Assembly: GCF_008831285.2 (NCBI RefSeq)
Contig: NC_045148.1
Coordinates: 13,184,802-13,248,801, forward strand
Length of the DNA stretch: 64,000 nt
From: Nymphaea colorata
Lineage: Eukaryota > Streptophyta > Magnoliopsida > Nymphaeales > Nymphaeaceae
Reading direction: 5' to 3'
Shown here: piece after piece, positions 46,957 to 58,262 of the stretch
How the letters are laid out: the number at the start of each line of letters is the position of its first letter
Position numbering within the stretch: position 1 is the first letter of the stretch
Position numbers and translations under genes: made by a program
The notes under the pieces: generated by a model
What the model was told of the DNA's origin: nothing
Database searches by the model: none
Seen by the model: the letters and a program-made list of their open reading frames with translations, nothing else

Positions 46957-47600
46957 ACTTTTTCAAAGTGCTGTTATGTATTATCTGAACCATGCTTCTC
47001 TTTCTCAGAGTAAAATCTCAAGATATGACCAAAACAAACCGACAGAAGAGAGATAATGCCATAAGATTTGTAATGCTTGCTAACATCTCTGTCAGTAACT
47101 TTTCATCTTCAATTGTTGAAAGTTGTAATGCTTGCTAACATTTTTGCTTGCTCACAATAACTTTCTTCATGTTGCAGGAACTGAATTCTCAAGCACATGC
47201 AATCCCATTAGCAGCAAGGCTCATGTCAAGTCGAGGGGAACAGCTTGCAGCAGTGTCATTGTTGCTAGAGCTATCAAAGAACTGTTTATCTTTATGTGAG
47301 AAAATTGTCTTTATGTGAGAAAATTGGCTCCAGAGCTGGTGCCATTCTACTTTTGATTACAATAAAAATACAATACTACTGATTCAATGGTAGCTGAAAA
47401 AACAAACATGACCCTAAACAACTTGGTGAAGTGTCCAAAAAATATCAAGATCATGGCAGAAAGGACATCTGCAGACTGCATTGCATCGTAATCACTTGAC
47501 TGCACCTGCGTTTTCTGAACTAGTCTACAGTGTTATTTGCATATACACACAGGGATATGCAATCGCCAGAAGTGACTGAAACATGTATGTATGTATAATA
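46957..47600 (+). repeat. Duplicated block P3, copy 2, left half
   Basis: It matches 15918-16590 up to the copia insertion point. The right half resumes at 53012. Confidence 0.9.
47178..47463 (+). pseudogene. U-box/ARM-repeat E3 ligase (PUB43/44-like) exon, copy 2
   Basis: Same exon as at 16139, with the same extra A. Two further lesions are private to this copy: a 19-bp tandem duplication (47289-47307/47308-47326) and a deletion of about 48 bases at 47466 that removes the M-A-E-N-G-L-L-E-P-L-L end and the GTATGC donor. Confidence 0.75.
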
Positions 47601-48025
47601 TGTAAATCAGGCCCAAATTAGGCAAATACTTCAAGAATATCACTCTTGAATCTCCGACTAGCTCAACAAGACAATACACAAGAGTCCTCTAACAAAAGGA
47701 TAAAGAACAAGGCAAAAACTACAAGATGTGGCTTAACAAGCCATACATTAAAAGGGGACAACAGTTCCTTATTTATAATACAAGGGAAGAAGAGAGGAGG
47801 AGAGGAAATGGCTGTTGGGCCATTTCCAACGGCTAGAATTCTAGTCGTTGGAGAGAGGCCCAACAGCTATTTCCTCTCTTAACTAAAAATAAAGGTGTAA
47901 AAAGGAAATAGAAAAATACATAAAAGAAAATGAAAAATTACAAGTATGACCTAGGTACCTTAAAATATACACATATATATCTATGTAAGACATATATTAG
48001 CACACTAATATATGTAATGTACATG

Positions 48026-48099
<74 letters not shown>

Positions 48100-48115
48100 T
48101 ACATACATTCTAACA
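47601..48115 (-). repeat. Element 1, 3' LTR
   Basis: On the minus strand it begins TGTTAGAATG and ends GATTTACA. It includes a (TA)n tract (48029-48096) and lacks 22 bases present in the partner LTR. Confidence 0.95.
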
Positions 48116-48126
48116 TCCCCCTCAAA
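48116..48126 (-). other. Element 1 polypurine tract
   Basis: The minus-strand sequence TTTGAGGGGGA directly precedes the 3' LTR, the usual plus-strand primer. Confidence 0.85.
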
Positions 48127-48127
48127 C

Positions 48128-48530
48128 TTACGGTGTGATAACCGAAAGTTTGCCAAGGAGAAATTGAAACGCAAGAGCCTTGGTAAAGAAATCTCCTAGT
48201 TGATATTCAGAGGGAACATAGGAGAGATCTATGTTTTTCTGAAGGAACTCTTCACGAACATAATGACAGTCCATCTCTATATGGTTTGTTCTTTCATGAA
48301 ATGTGTGATTGCTAGTAATATAGATTGCACTTTTGTTGTCGCAGCAAAGCTTGACAGGATTCATGATATGAATTCCCATGTCCTTCAATAAGCTTTTGAG
48401 CCACACTATCTCCTTTGTTGTAGTTGCCATCGCACGATACTCAGCATCTGTTGATGATAGTGACACCTTATTTTGTTTCTTGCATCGCCAGGAGATTAAG
48501 GAATCACCTAAAAACACACAAAAACCAGTG
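48128..48530 (-). pseudogene. Element 1 RNase H
   Basis: L-I-S-W-R-C-K-K-Q-N-K-V-S-L-S-S-T-D-A-E-Y-R-A-M-A and D-N-K-S-A-I-Y-I are the copia RNase H motifs with their acidic residues. It is separated from RT by a frameshift around 48510-48560, in the G-D-P-N-N-x-H-S-T-T-G-F region. Confidence 0.9.
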
Positions 48531-49600
48531 GTGGAGTGCCTATTGTTGGGATCTCCACCCCAATCAGAAATAGTCCTTTGTTGATAGTGTTTTTCACATA
48601 ACGGACAATCCGCATTGCCGCTCCCATGTGCACTGAGGTGGGTCTTTGTTGAAATTGGCTTATCACATGCACAGCATGAGCAATGTCAGGTCTGGTGATG
48701 GAGAGATACGAGAGAGCGCCAACTATTTGCCGAAAAGGAGTGAGATTCTCCAATATCTCTCCATCATCAATTTTCATTTTTACTCCCAGTGCTTCTGAAG
48801 TATTCACAACTTTGTCATCTGAGATACCTGTTCTGTCAACTAATTCACTGGCAAACTTCATTTGAGAAAGAAGATAACCCTGTTTGCTATAAGCAACTTC
48901 AATTCCAAGAAAATAAGTTAGTCTTCCCAAATCAGTCATCTGAAAGCATTTGTTAAGAAAATCTTTTATCTCTATAATCCCTTTATCATCACTTCCAGTA
49001 ATAACCATATCATCAACATACAATAATAAAACAATTACACCTACGAAGGTGGTTTTTACAAACATGGCAGTGTCAGAGTAGCAAGATTGAAAACCTTGAT
49101 TAAACATGACACTACTAAACTTATCAAACCAGGCCTTGGGAGCTTGTTTTAAACCATAAAGGGCTTTCTTAAGACGTAAAACTTTGTTTTGAGGTACCAG
49201 GAGGAGCACTCATGAAAACTTCTTCCTGCAGGTGACCATTGAAGAAAGCATTTTTAACATCTATTTGAAAAATAGTCCAATGTTTAACAGAAGCAATGAC
49301 AATAAGAGTTCTAACAGAAGTCATGCGAGCAACAGGAGCAAAGGTTTCTTCATAATCAATCCCATATTTTTGAGCATATCCCTTGGCAACAAGTCTGGCT
49401 TTGTATCTTTCTAAGGTTCCATCACTTCTAGTTTTGATTTTATAAATCCATCTACATCCAATAGTCTTTTTCCCTGTTGGTAGAGGCACAATATTCCAAG
49501 TCTCATTGCTTTCAAGAGCTTTAAGTTCAAGATTCATGGCTTCAATCCAATTGGGATCTTCCTTAGCTTCAAGGTAAGAAGATGGCTCATAAAAAGAATG
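48531..49600 (-). pseudogene. Element 1 reverse transcriptase
   Basis: W-I-E-A-M-N-L-E, R-L-V-A-K-G-Y-A-Q, F-A-P-V-A-R, Q-I-D-V-K-N-A-F, A-L-Y-G-L-K-Q-A-P-K-A-W and the catalytic Y-V-D-D-M-V-I-T-G are all present in order. A frameshift lies after S-A-P-P-G at about 49200. The active-site motif itself is intact. Confidence 0.9.
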
Positions 49601-51190
49601 ATGTGCCATAAGACAAGCCTGAAATTTTGGGAAAAAAGACTCATAAGAGATAAATCTTTGAAGAGGTCTAGTGTGCCTTTGGGATCTCCTAGGGAGAGAT
49701 TGATTAGTTTCTTGATTTTGGGGATCTCTTCTTCTATAAACTAAGATCTCTTTTGGAGGAATCAAATGAGTAGAATTGTCATTGTTGACTTCTTCAATTG
49801 GCACTTCTACAACTTTATCGGGTTCATTATCATCAATATCATCATCATCATCAATATCATTAGTCCAAAGAAAAGTATAATCTTCTAGTTTCTTGGGTTC
49901 ATATTTGAAACCATCTTCATTTTCTAGAAAGATCACATTTCTAGAAACATAAACTTTATCTCTTTCAATATCATAACATCTATAACCCTTTTGAGTTTCG
50001 GAATACCCAATAAAAACACAAGAAATGGCTTTGGAAGAAAGTTTATCATCTTTGTCACTTAACACAAAACATTTGCAACCAAAGACTTTAAGTCTATTGT
50101 AATTAGGTTTAACATAATGAAGTTTTTCAAAAGGAGAAATATGTTTCAAAAGTTTGGTAGACATTCTATTAATTAAATAGGTTGAAGTCAAAACACCCTC
50201 AGCCCAAAAATTTTTGAGAACATTTTTAGATAAAAGAAGGGCTTTAAGTTTCAATAATGTGCCTATGTTTACGCTCGGCCACTCCGTTTTGTTGTGGAGT
50301 GTTAGGACAAGATCTTTGATGAACAATGCCTTTTTCTTTTAGAAATTTTTGAAATTCATTTGACATAAATTCTCCTCCCGAATCACTTCTAAAGACTTTG
50401 ATGTTTGAGCCAAATTAGGTATAGATCATGTTGTAGAAATTCTTAAAGTTTATGAAAACCTCCAATTTGTGTTTGAGAAAGTAAACCCAACTATGCCTAG
50501 AATAATCATCAATAAAAATCACATAGTACAATAATTCTCCTTTCGACATAATAGGAGCGGGCCCCCACACATCCGAATGCACTAAATCAAAAGATTTTTG
50601 GGCAATAAAGTTTCTATTATCAAAAGGTAAGGCTTTCATTTTAGCCTTGATACAATCATTACAACAAAAGTTCTTTTGACAAAAATTCTCCATGAAAGGA
50701 AGATGAGACATTTTTTCTATATTGGTATGTCCAAGTCTTTGATGCCAAGTTTGAATGTCACATTCTTTGGAGATATTGCAAGATGGTCTTGAAAGGTCCA
50801 AAAAGTCTATGTAGTAGAGATCTTTTGTTCTAAAACCTTCCCCAATCGTCTTCTTGGATACTCGGTCCTGTATCAAACATTTGGATTGTGAGAAGATTAT
50901 ATCAAAACCAAGGTCGGCTATTTGAGAAACGGGCAATAAATTTAAGCTTAATTTAGGAATGTGTCTTACTTGAGGTACTTTTAAAGTTTTGGATCCAAAA
51001 TCTAGGTCAAGATTTCCAATAAAATCAATTTCAAGAGAAGTACCATCCGCCGTTTTCACAAAGGAATAAGAATCATTTTTAGTGCATTCGGTGAGAAGGG
51101 ATCCACAAGGCGTCATATGAAAAGATGCACCCGAATCAATAATCCAAGAATACTTACTTGAAGAAGTAGATGCCACGGTAGCTCCCAAAG
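49601..51190 (-). pseudogene. Element 1 protease and integrase
   Basis: Protease: W-I-I-D-S-G-A-S-F-H-M-T (about 51140). Integrase: the HHCC part (H-Q-R-L-G-H...C-N-D-C), then the DDE residues in H-S-D-V-W-G-P, R-S-D-S-G-G-E-F and N-G-V-A-E-R-K-H. The core is cut by TAA at 50415 (expected T-Q-F-G, so CAA to TAA) and by a frameshift near 50265 after H-I-I-E-T. A polar D/E-rich linker (runs of D from a CAT-repeat) leads to RT. Confidence 0.9.
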
Positions 51191-52172
51191 TTGAAGGTGT
51201 GCCTCCTCCCTTTAGAAACGGTTGAAGAGCACTTATGAGTTGATCAAGTTGGAATGAGCTTGCTTTTTTTCTTTCTTCTTGAATTGGAGCCGCAACATTG
51301 CTTCTTTTGTCAAAAGTTCTAAGTTTTGGACATCTTGGCTTGGTATGTCCTTCTTCTTAACAATGATAGCAAATAACTTTTCTTCTTGCTCTTTCATTTG
51401 TACGATTGAAGTGAGGAGGTCTATAAGGTCTCAAATGGGCCCCCGGCCTAGATGTGACAAGCACATTGTTGACTTTCTCTTTATCAAGACAAAGACGATT
51501 TTCCTCCATTTGAAGCTCCGCAATAGCCTCATTCATAGATGGTGTTTTAGAACGATGAAGTAAAGCGGTTTTGACACCATCAAATTCCGGTCTAAGACCT
51601 ATGATAAACTTGTAAAACTTGTCACGTTGTATTTGCTTTTCTTTAAGAATAAGATCTTGTGTCCAATGTGGTTCAAAAATACTCAATTCATCATACAATT
51701 GATCCATTTCAGCCACATAATCTTTAATAGGTCTATCTCCTTGTTGAAGATTGTGAATTTTGAGTTGAACATGATGCATATAAGCAACATCTCTCATGGT
51801 ATGAGTTTTCTTTAGATATTCCCAAGCTTTTAGGGCAGAATTTAATTTAGAGATTTGCCCGCTAGTAGCATTGTCAACACAAGTCAAGATCCAAGTAATG
51901 ATTTTGTGATGACCAACACTCCATTCTTCCCATTTCTTGTTGTATTCAGTCATTACCTTTTCTTTTTCGGTTGCATCCAATTCCATAGCCCTTCCATCAA
52001 CAATTTTCGTAAGGATTAGTTGTGGTTCAAGTTTTGTCCCATCAACTAGTCCCCAAAGGCTTTTACTACGAATAAAGTGTTCCATAGTTCTAGCCCATTG
52101 TATGTAATTGGTTGATGAGAGTTTGGGAAATGGAAGAGAAGAGACTTTGTCATCAATGGGCACAATCAACAA
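51191..52172 (-). pseudogene. Element 1 gag
   Basis: V-P-I-D-D-K-V-S-S-L-P-F-P-K-L...N-Y-I-Q-W-A-R...L-W-G-L-V-D-G opens a copia gag. No ATG precedes it: the frame is closed upstream by TAA with only GTA/TTG codons between, so the start seems lost. The frame ends at TAA (51357) inside the zinc knuckle C-Y-H-C-stop-E-E-G-H-T-K-P-R-C. It then reads on in the same frame to protease. Confidence 0.85.
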
Positions 52173-52471
52173 GGTAGATCCACTTACAAGTTATGAAGAA
52201 GATGGCAGCCACGTGAAAAGAAGTCCACGGCAAGGATAAAAACTCAGCAACAATAGAAACCAGTCACCCTTCCAACAGCCACGAGCTCACCACCAAGGGA
52301 GCTAAATTCCGTCAAGAAATCACCAAAAAGAAGCCAGCAAAACACTCTTCTTCTTGTGAAAAACAGCAGCAAGCAATATCTCGAACACTTGGGGTGCTTC
52401 ACAGCTCCAACGTAGGAGTAAAAACTGAACCTTCAATCTTGAACGACAGCAAGACAAAGAGCCAAAGACGT

Positions 52472-52484
52472 GACTCTGATACCA
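52472..52484 (-). other. Element 1 primer binding site
   Basis: Minus-strand TGGTATCAGAGTC abuts the 5' LTR without spacer and is complementary to the 3' end of initiator tRNA-Met over 11 bases. Confidence 0.9.
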
Positions 52485-52936
52485 TGTAAATCAGGCCCAA
52501 ATTAGGCAAATACTTCAAGAATATCACTCTTGAATCTCCCACTAGCTCAACAAGGCAATACACAAGAGTCCTCTAACAAGAGGATAAAGAAAATATATTG
52601 ATCTTCAGCCAAACAAGGCAAAAACTACAAGATGTGGCTTAACAAACCATACATTAAAAGGGGACAACAGTCCCTTATTTATAATACAAGGGAAGAAGAG
52701 AGGAGGAGAGGAAATGGCTGTTGGGCCATTTCCAACGGCTAGAATTCTAGCCGTTGGAGAGAGGCCCAACAGCTATTTCCTCTCTTAACTAAAAATAAAG
52801 GTGTAAAAAGGAAATAGAAAAATACATAAAAGAAAATGAAAAATTACAAGTATGACGTAGGTACCCTAAAATATACACATATCTATCTATGTAAGACATA
52901 TATTAGCACACTAATATATGTAGTGTACATGCACAT

Positions 52937-52993
<57 letters not shown>

Positions 52994-53011
52994 AATACAT
53001 ACATTCTAACA
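52485..53011 (-). repeat. Element 1, 5' LTR
   Basis: 527 bp, TG...CA, partner of 47601-48115. It includes a (TA)n tract at about 52940-52990. Confidence 0.95.
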
Positions 53012-53990
53012 TAATACATACACATATGTATATGTACTATATGTAGGTATGCATCTATCATGTATCATGTACTTCTGTGTCCTGTCAGCATGAAGAAAAG
53101 TGTGAAGGCCAAAAATTTGCCACATTTTGTGCCCAATGTGCTATAATATTACATGTATATTATAAGTTGTGTATGTATATTCTATAATATATTAGTAGTA
53201 TATATGTTATAGTATTATATACAGACAATAACATGTATCATATATATTATACGTTTAACATATAATACATAATATAATATATTGTATATTATACATATAC
53301 ATTATTGTTCTAGTAATATATCATTAATAGGCATTACTATAATTATATACATTATGCATTATAATACGTGTATAAAATATGTTATACGTAATAAATTAAA
53401 ATGTTATATGTTTATTATATTTTATACAATATAACATATAATATGTATATAATATATATTATATATTGTACAATATAACATATAGTATATATATAATATG
53501 TATAATATATTTATATAATTTATGCATTATATGTGTTGTAGCATTATAATATGTACATTTACATTATAGTACATATTGTCATACATGTTATATATATATA
53601 AACAAATGTTATATATATATATATATAATATATCATACATATATTTTATATAATAATAATATTATAAAATAAGTATACAGATTATTATATGTATATGTAC
53701 ATAACATATACATATATATATAAATTTATTTAATGTACCTATAAATCACCTTGTATAATGTAATAATATATACAAGATTATATGTTATTACGTATATACT
53801 GCATATATGTAACAAATATATAATACATATATGTACCTTATATATATACATACATATAACATTATTTTATTATTTGTATATATATAACATATATATTTTT
53901 TATTAAACATATCATAACATGTAATGTATATGTGTTGTATATAAGGATGTAAAATATATTTCTATTATATATATATATGCTATATATAAT
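53012..53990 (+). repeat. Duplicated block P3, copy 2, right half
   Basis: It matches 16586-17540. The long (TA)n of copy 1 is reduced here to two short runs. About 25 extra bases (TTTATTTAATGTACC area) lie near 53725. Confidence 0.9.
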
Positions 53991-53995
53991 AAAGT

Positions 53996-54533
53996 TAGTG
54001 TTTGATGGGCTGGAAATTTCCTGTAGCACATGAAACATTTTTTAAATTTTCAAAATATTTCCGGTTTATCAAACTCAGAATTTTGTTTGTTACCGTTAAA
54101 GTTGAAAACGGAAATTTATTTCCGGAAACATGTTTCCACTGGGAGGGGTGAAAACATTTTTTCAGAATTTTTTTTTTTTGCTAGTTGGGGAGGAAGAAGG
54201 GACAGAGAGGAAGAAGGGAAGGAAGAAAGAGGAAGAAGATAAGGAGGGAGGAAGAAGATAAGGAGGAAGAAGGGAGGCGGAGGGAGGAGGAAGAAGGGAG
54301 AGGAGGGAGGAAGAAGGGAGGCGGAGGAAGAAGGTTTTGACGACAAGATCCTCTCTCCCCCTTCTGCTCCTCTTCTCTAACGAGCTTCAGTCTCTCTCTC
54401 TCTCTCACTCTCAGGAGGAAGAAGGGAGTGAGGGAGGAAGAAGGTTTTGACGACAAGATCCTCTCTCCCCCTTCTGCTCTTCTCTAACGAGCTTGAGTCT
54501 CTCTCCCTCTCTCTCTCAAAATGATGCAGGCGT
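53996..54533 (+). repeat. Partial PIF-like end and GA/CT-rich 110-bp tandem duplication
   Basis: TTAGTGTTTGATGGGCTGGAA and the following GGAAAC/GTTTCC-rich sequence resemble the left end of the PIF-type element at 25887, so this is probably a related, truncated element. From 54180 the DNA is almost pure GGAGGAAGAAG. A unit with GGTTTTGACGACAAGATCC and CTAACGAGCTT occurs twice, period about 110 (54331, 54441). Just before P7, CAAAATGATGCAGGCGTAC is a 19-bp copy of a sequence found again at 54627. Confidence 0.55.
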
Positions 54534-55203
54534 ACATGATAAATGTTCACAAATAAGTGTCCAAGTGTTGTGTATATATTTGTGTGGAATTGGTGAATTT
54601 CAGGTGGCCACTTAGTTTTGTTCCCTCAAAATGATGCAGGCGTACGGGAGGAATTTAATTAGTGTTCCTATTGCCAAACTCCCAACTAATAGCAGTTTAT
54701 GGGAAAGAACCACCTCTTAGAACCACTTTTGTAGTCTAATTTGTGCAAGGCAAGGCACACAAACAATCTGCTTAGAATGATGGAGTTTCCAACTCCCTGG
54801 CTGGTGTGTCTTGAGGAAACCATTGAGCACTCTTGGATCCAGAAATTTTGATTGGTAAGGTTGCCAATTGAATAAATTTAGTGCTGTTGGCGGATATAAA
54901 TCAAATATATCAAAGTATTTACATAAAAACGAACATCCTTTTTTGTAGCATGCTCTTCTCTTCTAAATGTTATCACATTCTGACATACAATATATGATGC
55001 AATTTATAGTAGGCACAAACTTGGTGTATTCTATTAAATATGGTTTCACTTGTTCAACTGTTATGTTCACATTTTCCTGGACATGATTATCTATCATGTC
55101 CACATTGCGGTTTCATGGTTTGCTTTTAGCTTCCTTCCCAACTTCTGCCAGGGAGGTCATGAATGCTATTAGATGTCTCTCTCTCCCAACGGTTAAAAAA
55201 CTG

Positions 55204-55205
<2 letters not shown>
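54534..55205 (+). repeat. Duplicated block P7, copy 2
   Basis: It matches 24375-25104 but lacks the internal (TA)n of that copy. Confidence 0.85.

Positions 55206-55277
<72 letters not shown>
55206..55277. repeat. (TA)n microsatellite at element border
   Basis: About 72 bases of TA end P7; the copia LTR begins directly after it. Confidence 0.9.
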
Positions 55278-55281
<4 letters not shown>

Positions 55282-55497
55282 ACGTGATGAAGAAGGGGAG
55301 AACGAGAGAGAGAGAGAGAGAGACGGAAAAAGTATATTTCATCTGGTGCTCTAATCTCTACTTAAAGGGAGATTGGGACACGGCTGAGGCAGTTACAAGA
55401 GAAGGACAAATAAAATAGTAAAAAGACAAAAAAGAACCATAACTTTTCAATAGTCAAATAACTACCACATTTAAAACCAAACTTTCTAATTTCAACA
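55278..55497 (-). repeat. Element 2, 3' LTR
   Basis: 220 bp, minus-strand TGTTGAAATTAG...CACGTAACA. Purine-run AGGGGGAG (minus strand) sits just before it as polypurine tract. The partner LTR is absent. Confidence 0.8.
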
Positions 55498-57555
55498 CTC
55501 CCCCTGAAGCTGGAGCATAGATATCAACCATGCTCAGCTTGTCACAACATCTAGAGAAATCACCAATCGGAAGAGCTTTAGTAAACATATCTGCTTGGTC
55601 TTCAGAAGCTACATGAACTGTAGACACCACACCTTCTTTTATAAGATCATGAATATAATGACAATCCACCTCAATGTACTTAGTTCGTTCATGAAATACT
55701 GGATTGTTTGCAATATAAGTGGCCGCCTTGTTATGACAATACGTTTTCATAGGAAGAGGAACATGAATACTCATATTCGTTAGCATAGATTTAACCCACG
55801 TAATCTCAGTCGCCGTTTGAGCCATTGCTCTATATTCAGATTCTGCACTTGATCTAGAGACTATATTTTGTTTCTTGCTTCTCCATGATATGAGATTACC
55901 TCCAATAAAGACACAGAAGCCAGTTGTGGACCTTCTATCATCAACAGACTCTGCATAGTCAGCATCACTGTAAGCAACAACATCAAGAGATTCACCTTTC
56001 TTAAAGAAGAGGCCTCTGCCTGGGGATGATTTTAGGTATTTCAACACCATCAACGCCGCATCCTAGTGGACTTTTCTAGGCTTTTCCATAAACTGGCTTA
56101 ATTTTCCAACAGCAAAGCTTATGTCTGGCCTTGTTACAGTAACATAAAGTAGTTTTCCAATGAGAGACCTGTAAGATCGAGAATCTACTAATTCTGATTG
56201 ATCATCATGAAGGTGAATACGTAGATTCATAGGTAGATTAGCCGGCTTGGTCCCTAGCATCCCTGTGTCCTGCAGTAAATCAAGGACATACTTCCTTTAA
56301 GACAATGCTACACCTTCTTTGTTTTCCACAACTTCAATCCCAAGAAAATATCTCAAGTGACCAAGATCCTTCGTGACAAAATGTTTTTGAAGAAAAACCT
56401 TTGTAGTAGATATTTCTCGACCACAATCACCTGTCAAGATAATGTCATCAACATAAACTATCATGACAACTATATCTGTGGAGGTCTTCTTGATGAATAA
56501 GGAATGATCCAAAGGAGATCGTTCAAATCCACATTGTGAAACCACATCTGATAATTTGTGGAACCATGCCCTGGGATGTTGTTTAAGTCCATAGATAGCC
56601 TTCTTCAACCGACACACTTTCCTACACTCCCTCTGTTTTTCAAACCCTGGTGGTTGCTGCATATATACCGTCTCCTCAAGATCACCATACAAAAAAGCAT
56701 TCTTCACATCAAGCTGATACATAGGCCAATCAGAGTATACCACAACAGAAATAATAAGGCGAATAGTGCCCAATCGTGCCACTGGAGAGAACGTCTCAAA
56801 GAAGTCAACCCCGTATGTCTAAGTGTAACCTTTAGCCACTAATCGAGCCTTGTATCGCTCTAATGACCCATCTGAATTATATTTGACTGTAAATACCCAT
56901 TTGGAACCAAAGATGTCACAATCTTTAGGTGGATCAACCAACTCCCAGGTACCACGCTGTACGAGAGCATCCATCTCATCTTGCATAACTGTTCGCCATT
57001 TACAATCTAGTAAGGCCTGTTGATAACAAGTTGGGGCAGTATGAACTGCCATAGACTTCAGAAACTGTTGTAAGTTATCATCAAGATGGGCAGTGGAAAC
57101 AAAGTGAGAGATAGGATGCATGGTACACTGTCTCTTGCCTTTGCACTGGGCTATAGGCAAGTCATTTAAATGAACAACATCAGGTATACTTACTTCAGTG
57201 GAGCTCACATCTTAAGAAGAGTCTGATGGTCGACCATGAGAGGGGTCCTGTCGCCGAGTATAGACCAATGGAGGATCCTGAAACCTATTCATAGTTAGAG
57301 TAGGAGATGGAAATGATTGCAACGGGATAGGAGGGACAGGTAAAGGGATAGGACATGGTACTTCAGATGATGCAGAAGTATGATTAAAGTAAGAGTACTT
57401 CAGATGATGTAGAAGTATGACTAAAGTAAGACTGAGACTCGAAAAAAGTGACATCCGCACTGATATACTCTTTGTGAGTTACCGGATCAAAACACTTGTA
57501 CCCTTTTTGGTTTTGAGGATAGCCAATGAACACACACTTAATGGCTTGAGCAGCA
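55498..57555 (-). pseudogene. Element 2 pol fragment (integrase C-end, RT, RNase H)
   Basis: In order on the minus strand: C-V-F-I-G-Y-P-Q-N-Q-K-G-Y-K-C-F (integrase end), R-G-T-W-E-L-V-D-P-P, R-L-V-A-K-G-Y-T, F-S-P-V-A-R-L, Q-L-D-V-K-N-A-F, I-Y-G-L-K-Q-H-P-R-A-W, Y-V-D-D-I-I-L-T-G, then RNase H with S-A-E-S-E-Y-R-A-M-A. Stops at 57212, 56819, 56297 and 56063 are TAA, TAG, TAA and TAG where Q, Q, Q and W are expected. A 37-bp tandem duplication lies in the linker (57360-57396 and next). Confidence 0.9.
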
Positions 57556-57624
57556 AGTTTAGAAAATCTATTAAGGGCCTAGTCGTGTCAAACAAAACTA
57601 GCACCTTTGATTAGCCTATGTAGT
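57556..57624 (+). repeat. Duplicated block P8, copy 2
   Basis: It matches 23381-23449. It is squeezed between the truncated end of element 2 and the LTR of element 3. Confidence 0.85.
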
Positions 57625-57859
57625 TGTTAGAAGACCGTGTAATAGGGAACCGGGTCCGGATATGGACCCGGTACCCATGGGTGCGGGAATCGAGGATAGG
57701 CTGTAATTGTTGATTAAGTGAATTAAGTTTTCTCTCTCCTAGGGTTGCGGTTTTGCCCTTAGGTTAGAGCTTCCCCGTGGTTTTTCACCTCGTTCCGAGG
57801 TTTTCCACGTAAATCCTGTGTTTGTTTTCCTTTCTCTTCTTCCGCTGCATGTTTCTACA
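57625..57859 (+). repeat. Element 3, 5' LTR
   Basis: 235 bp from TGTTAGAAGACC to GTTTCTACA, with GGACCCGGTACCC-type G/C-rich sequence in its first third. The end is fixed by the adjoining primer site. Confidence 0.85.
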
Positions 57860-57871
57860 TGGTATCAGAGC
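57860..57871 (+). other. Element 3 primer binding site
   Basis: TGGTATCAGAGC directly follows the LTR, complementary to initiator tRNA-Met. Confidence 0.9.
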
Positions 57872-58262
57872 CAAAATCGTGTTGTTTGGCCTCTTCGTTC
57901 GTGTGTGATTTAGGGTTTTTTTTGGAACCCTAAGTCTTAAATTGTTGGAGTTCTATCTCCGACGTCCACCTAAGTCCCGTCGCCGACTCAGCACGCCGTC
58001 CCACCACCGCCCGTCGTTGCCTGGAGTGCGCCGCCCCCGTCCGCTGGCCTGACACTGACGTCGCCTGGGTGCACCGACGCCGCTCGCTGTTCCACGCCGC
58101 CCGCCATCGCCTGGCCTGTTCCCTGCCCTGTGCCTGCTTGCCGGAAATCCCGCTGCTCTGCCGCTGCCCGTCCTCCATTGTAGGCAAAGTGCCACATCGC
58201 CCGGGTCCTCCTCCTGCGTTTTTCTGGTATTCTCTGACTCTTGGAATTTTTTTTTGGTCGTT

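Larger units (their letters stand above)
47601..53011 (-). mobile_element. Complete Ty1/copia retrotransposon, disabled (element 1)
   Basis: It is bounded by TAATA target duplications (47596-47600, 53012-53016). The LTRs are 515 and 527 bp (TG...CA) and differ by about ten substitutions, a 22-bp indel and the length of an internal (TA)n. Transcription would run leftward. Domain order is gag, protease, integrase, RT, RNase H, i.e. copia order. The coding region has at least two in-frame stops and three frameshifts. The block it sits in exists without it at 15918-17540. Confidence 0.95.
55278..57555 (-). mobile_element. 5'-truncated Ty1/copia element (element 2)
   Basis: It keeps the 3' LTR (55278-55497), polypurine tract, RNase H, RT and the end of integrase. 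Gag, protease and the integrase core are missing. The break at 57555 joins block P8. The protein wording and the linker (D-P-P-L-V-Y-T-R-R-Q-D-P-S) are shared with element 4, so both belong to one family. From 57460 to 55454 one single frame runs through, broken only by four stop codons. Confidence 0.9.

Noticed and set aside
54116-54456. S/P/L-rich frames on the minus strand
   Set aside because: Translation of a GGAGGAAGAAG-type purine repeat.
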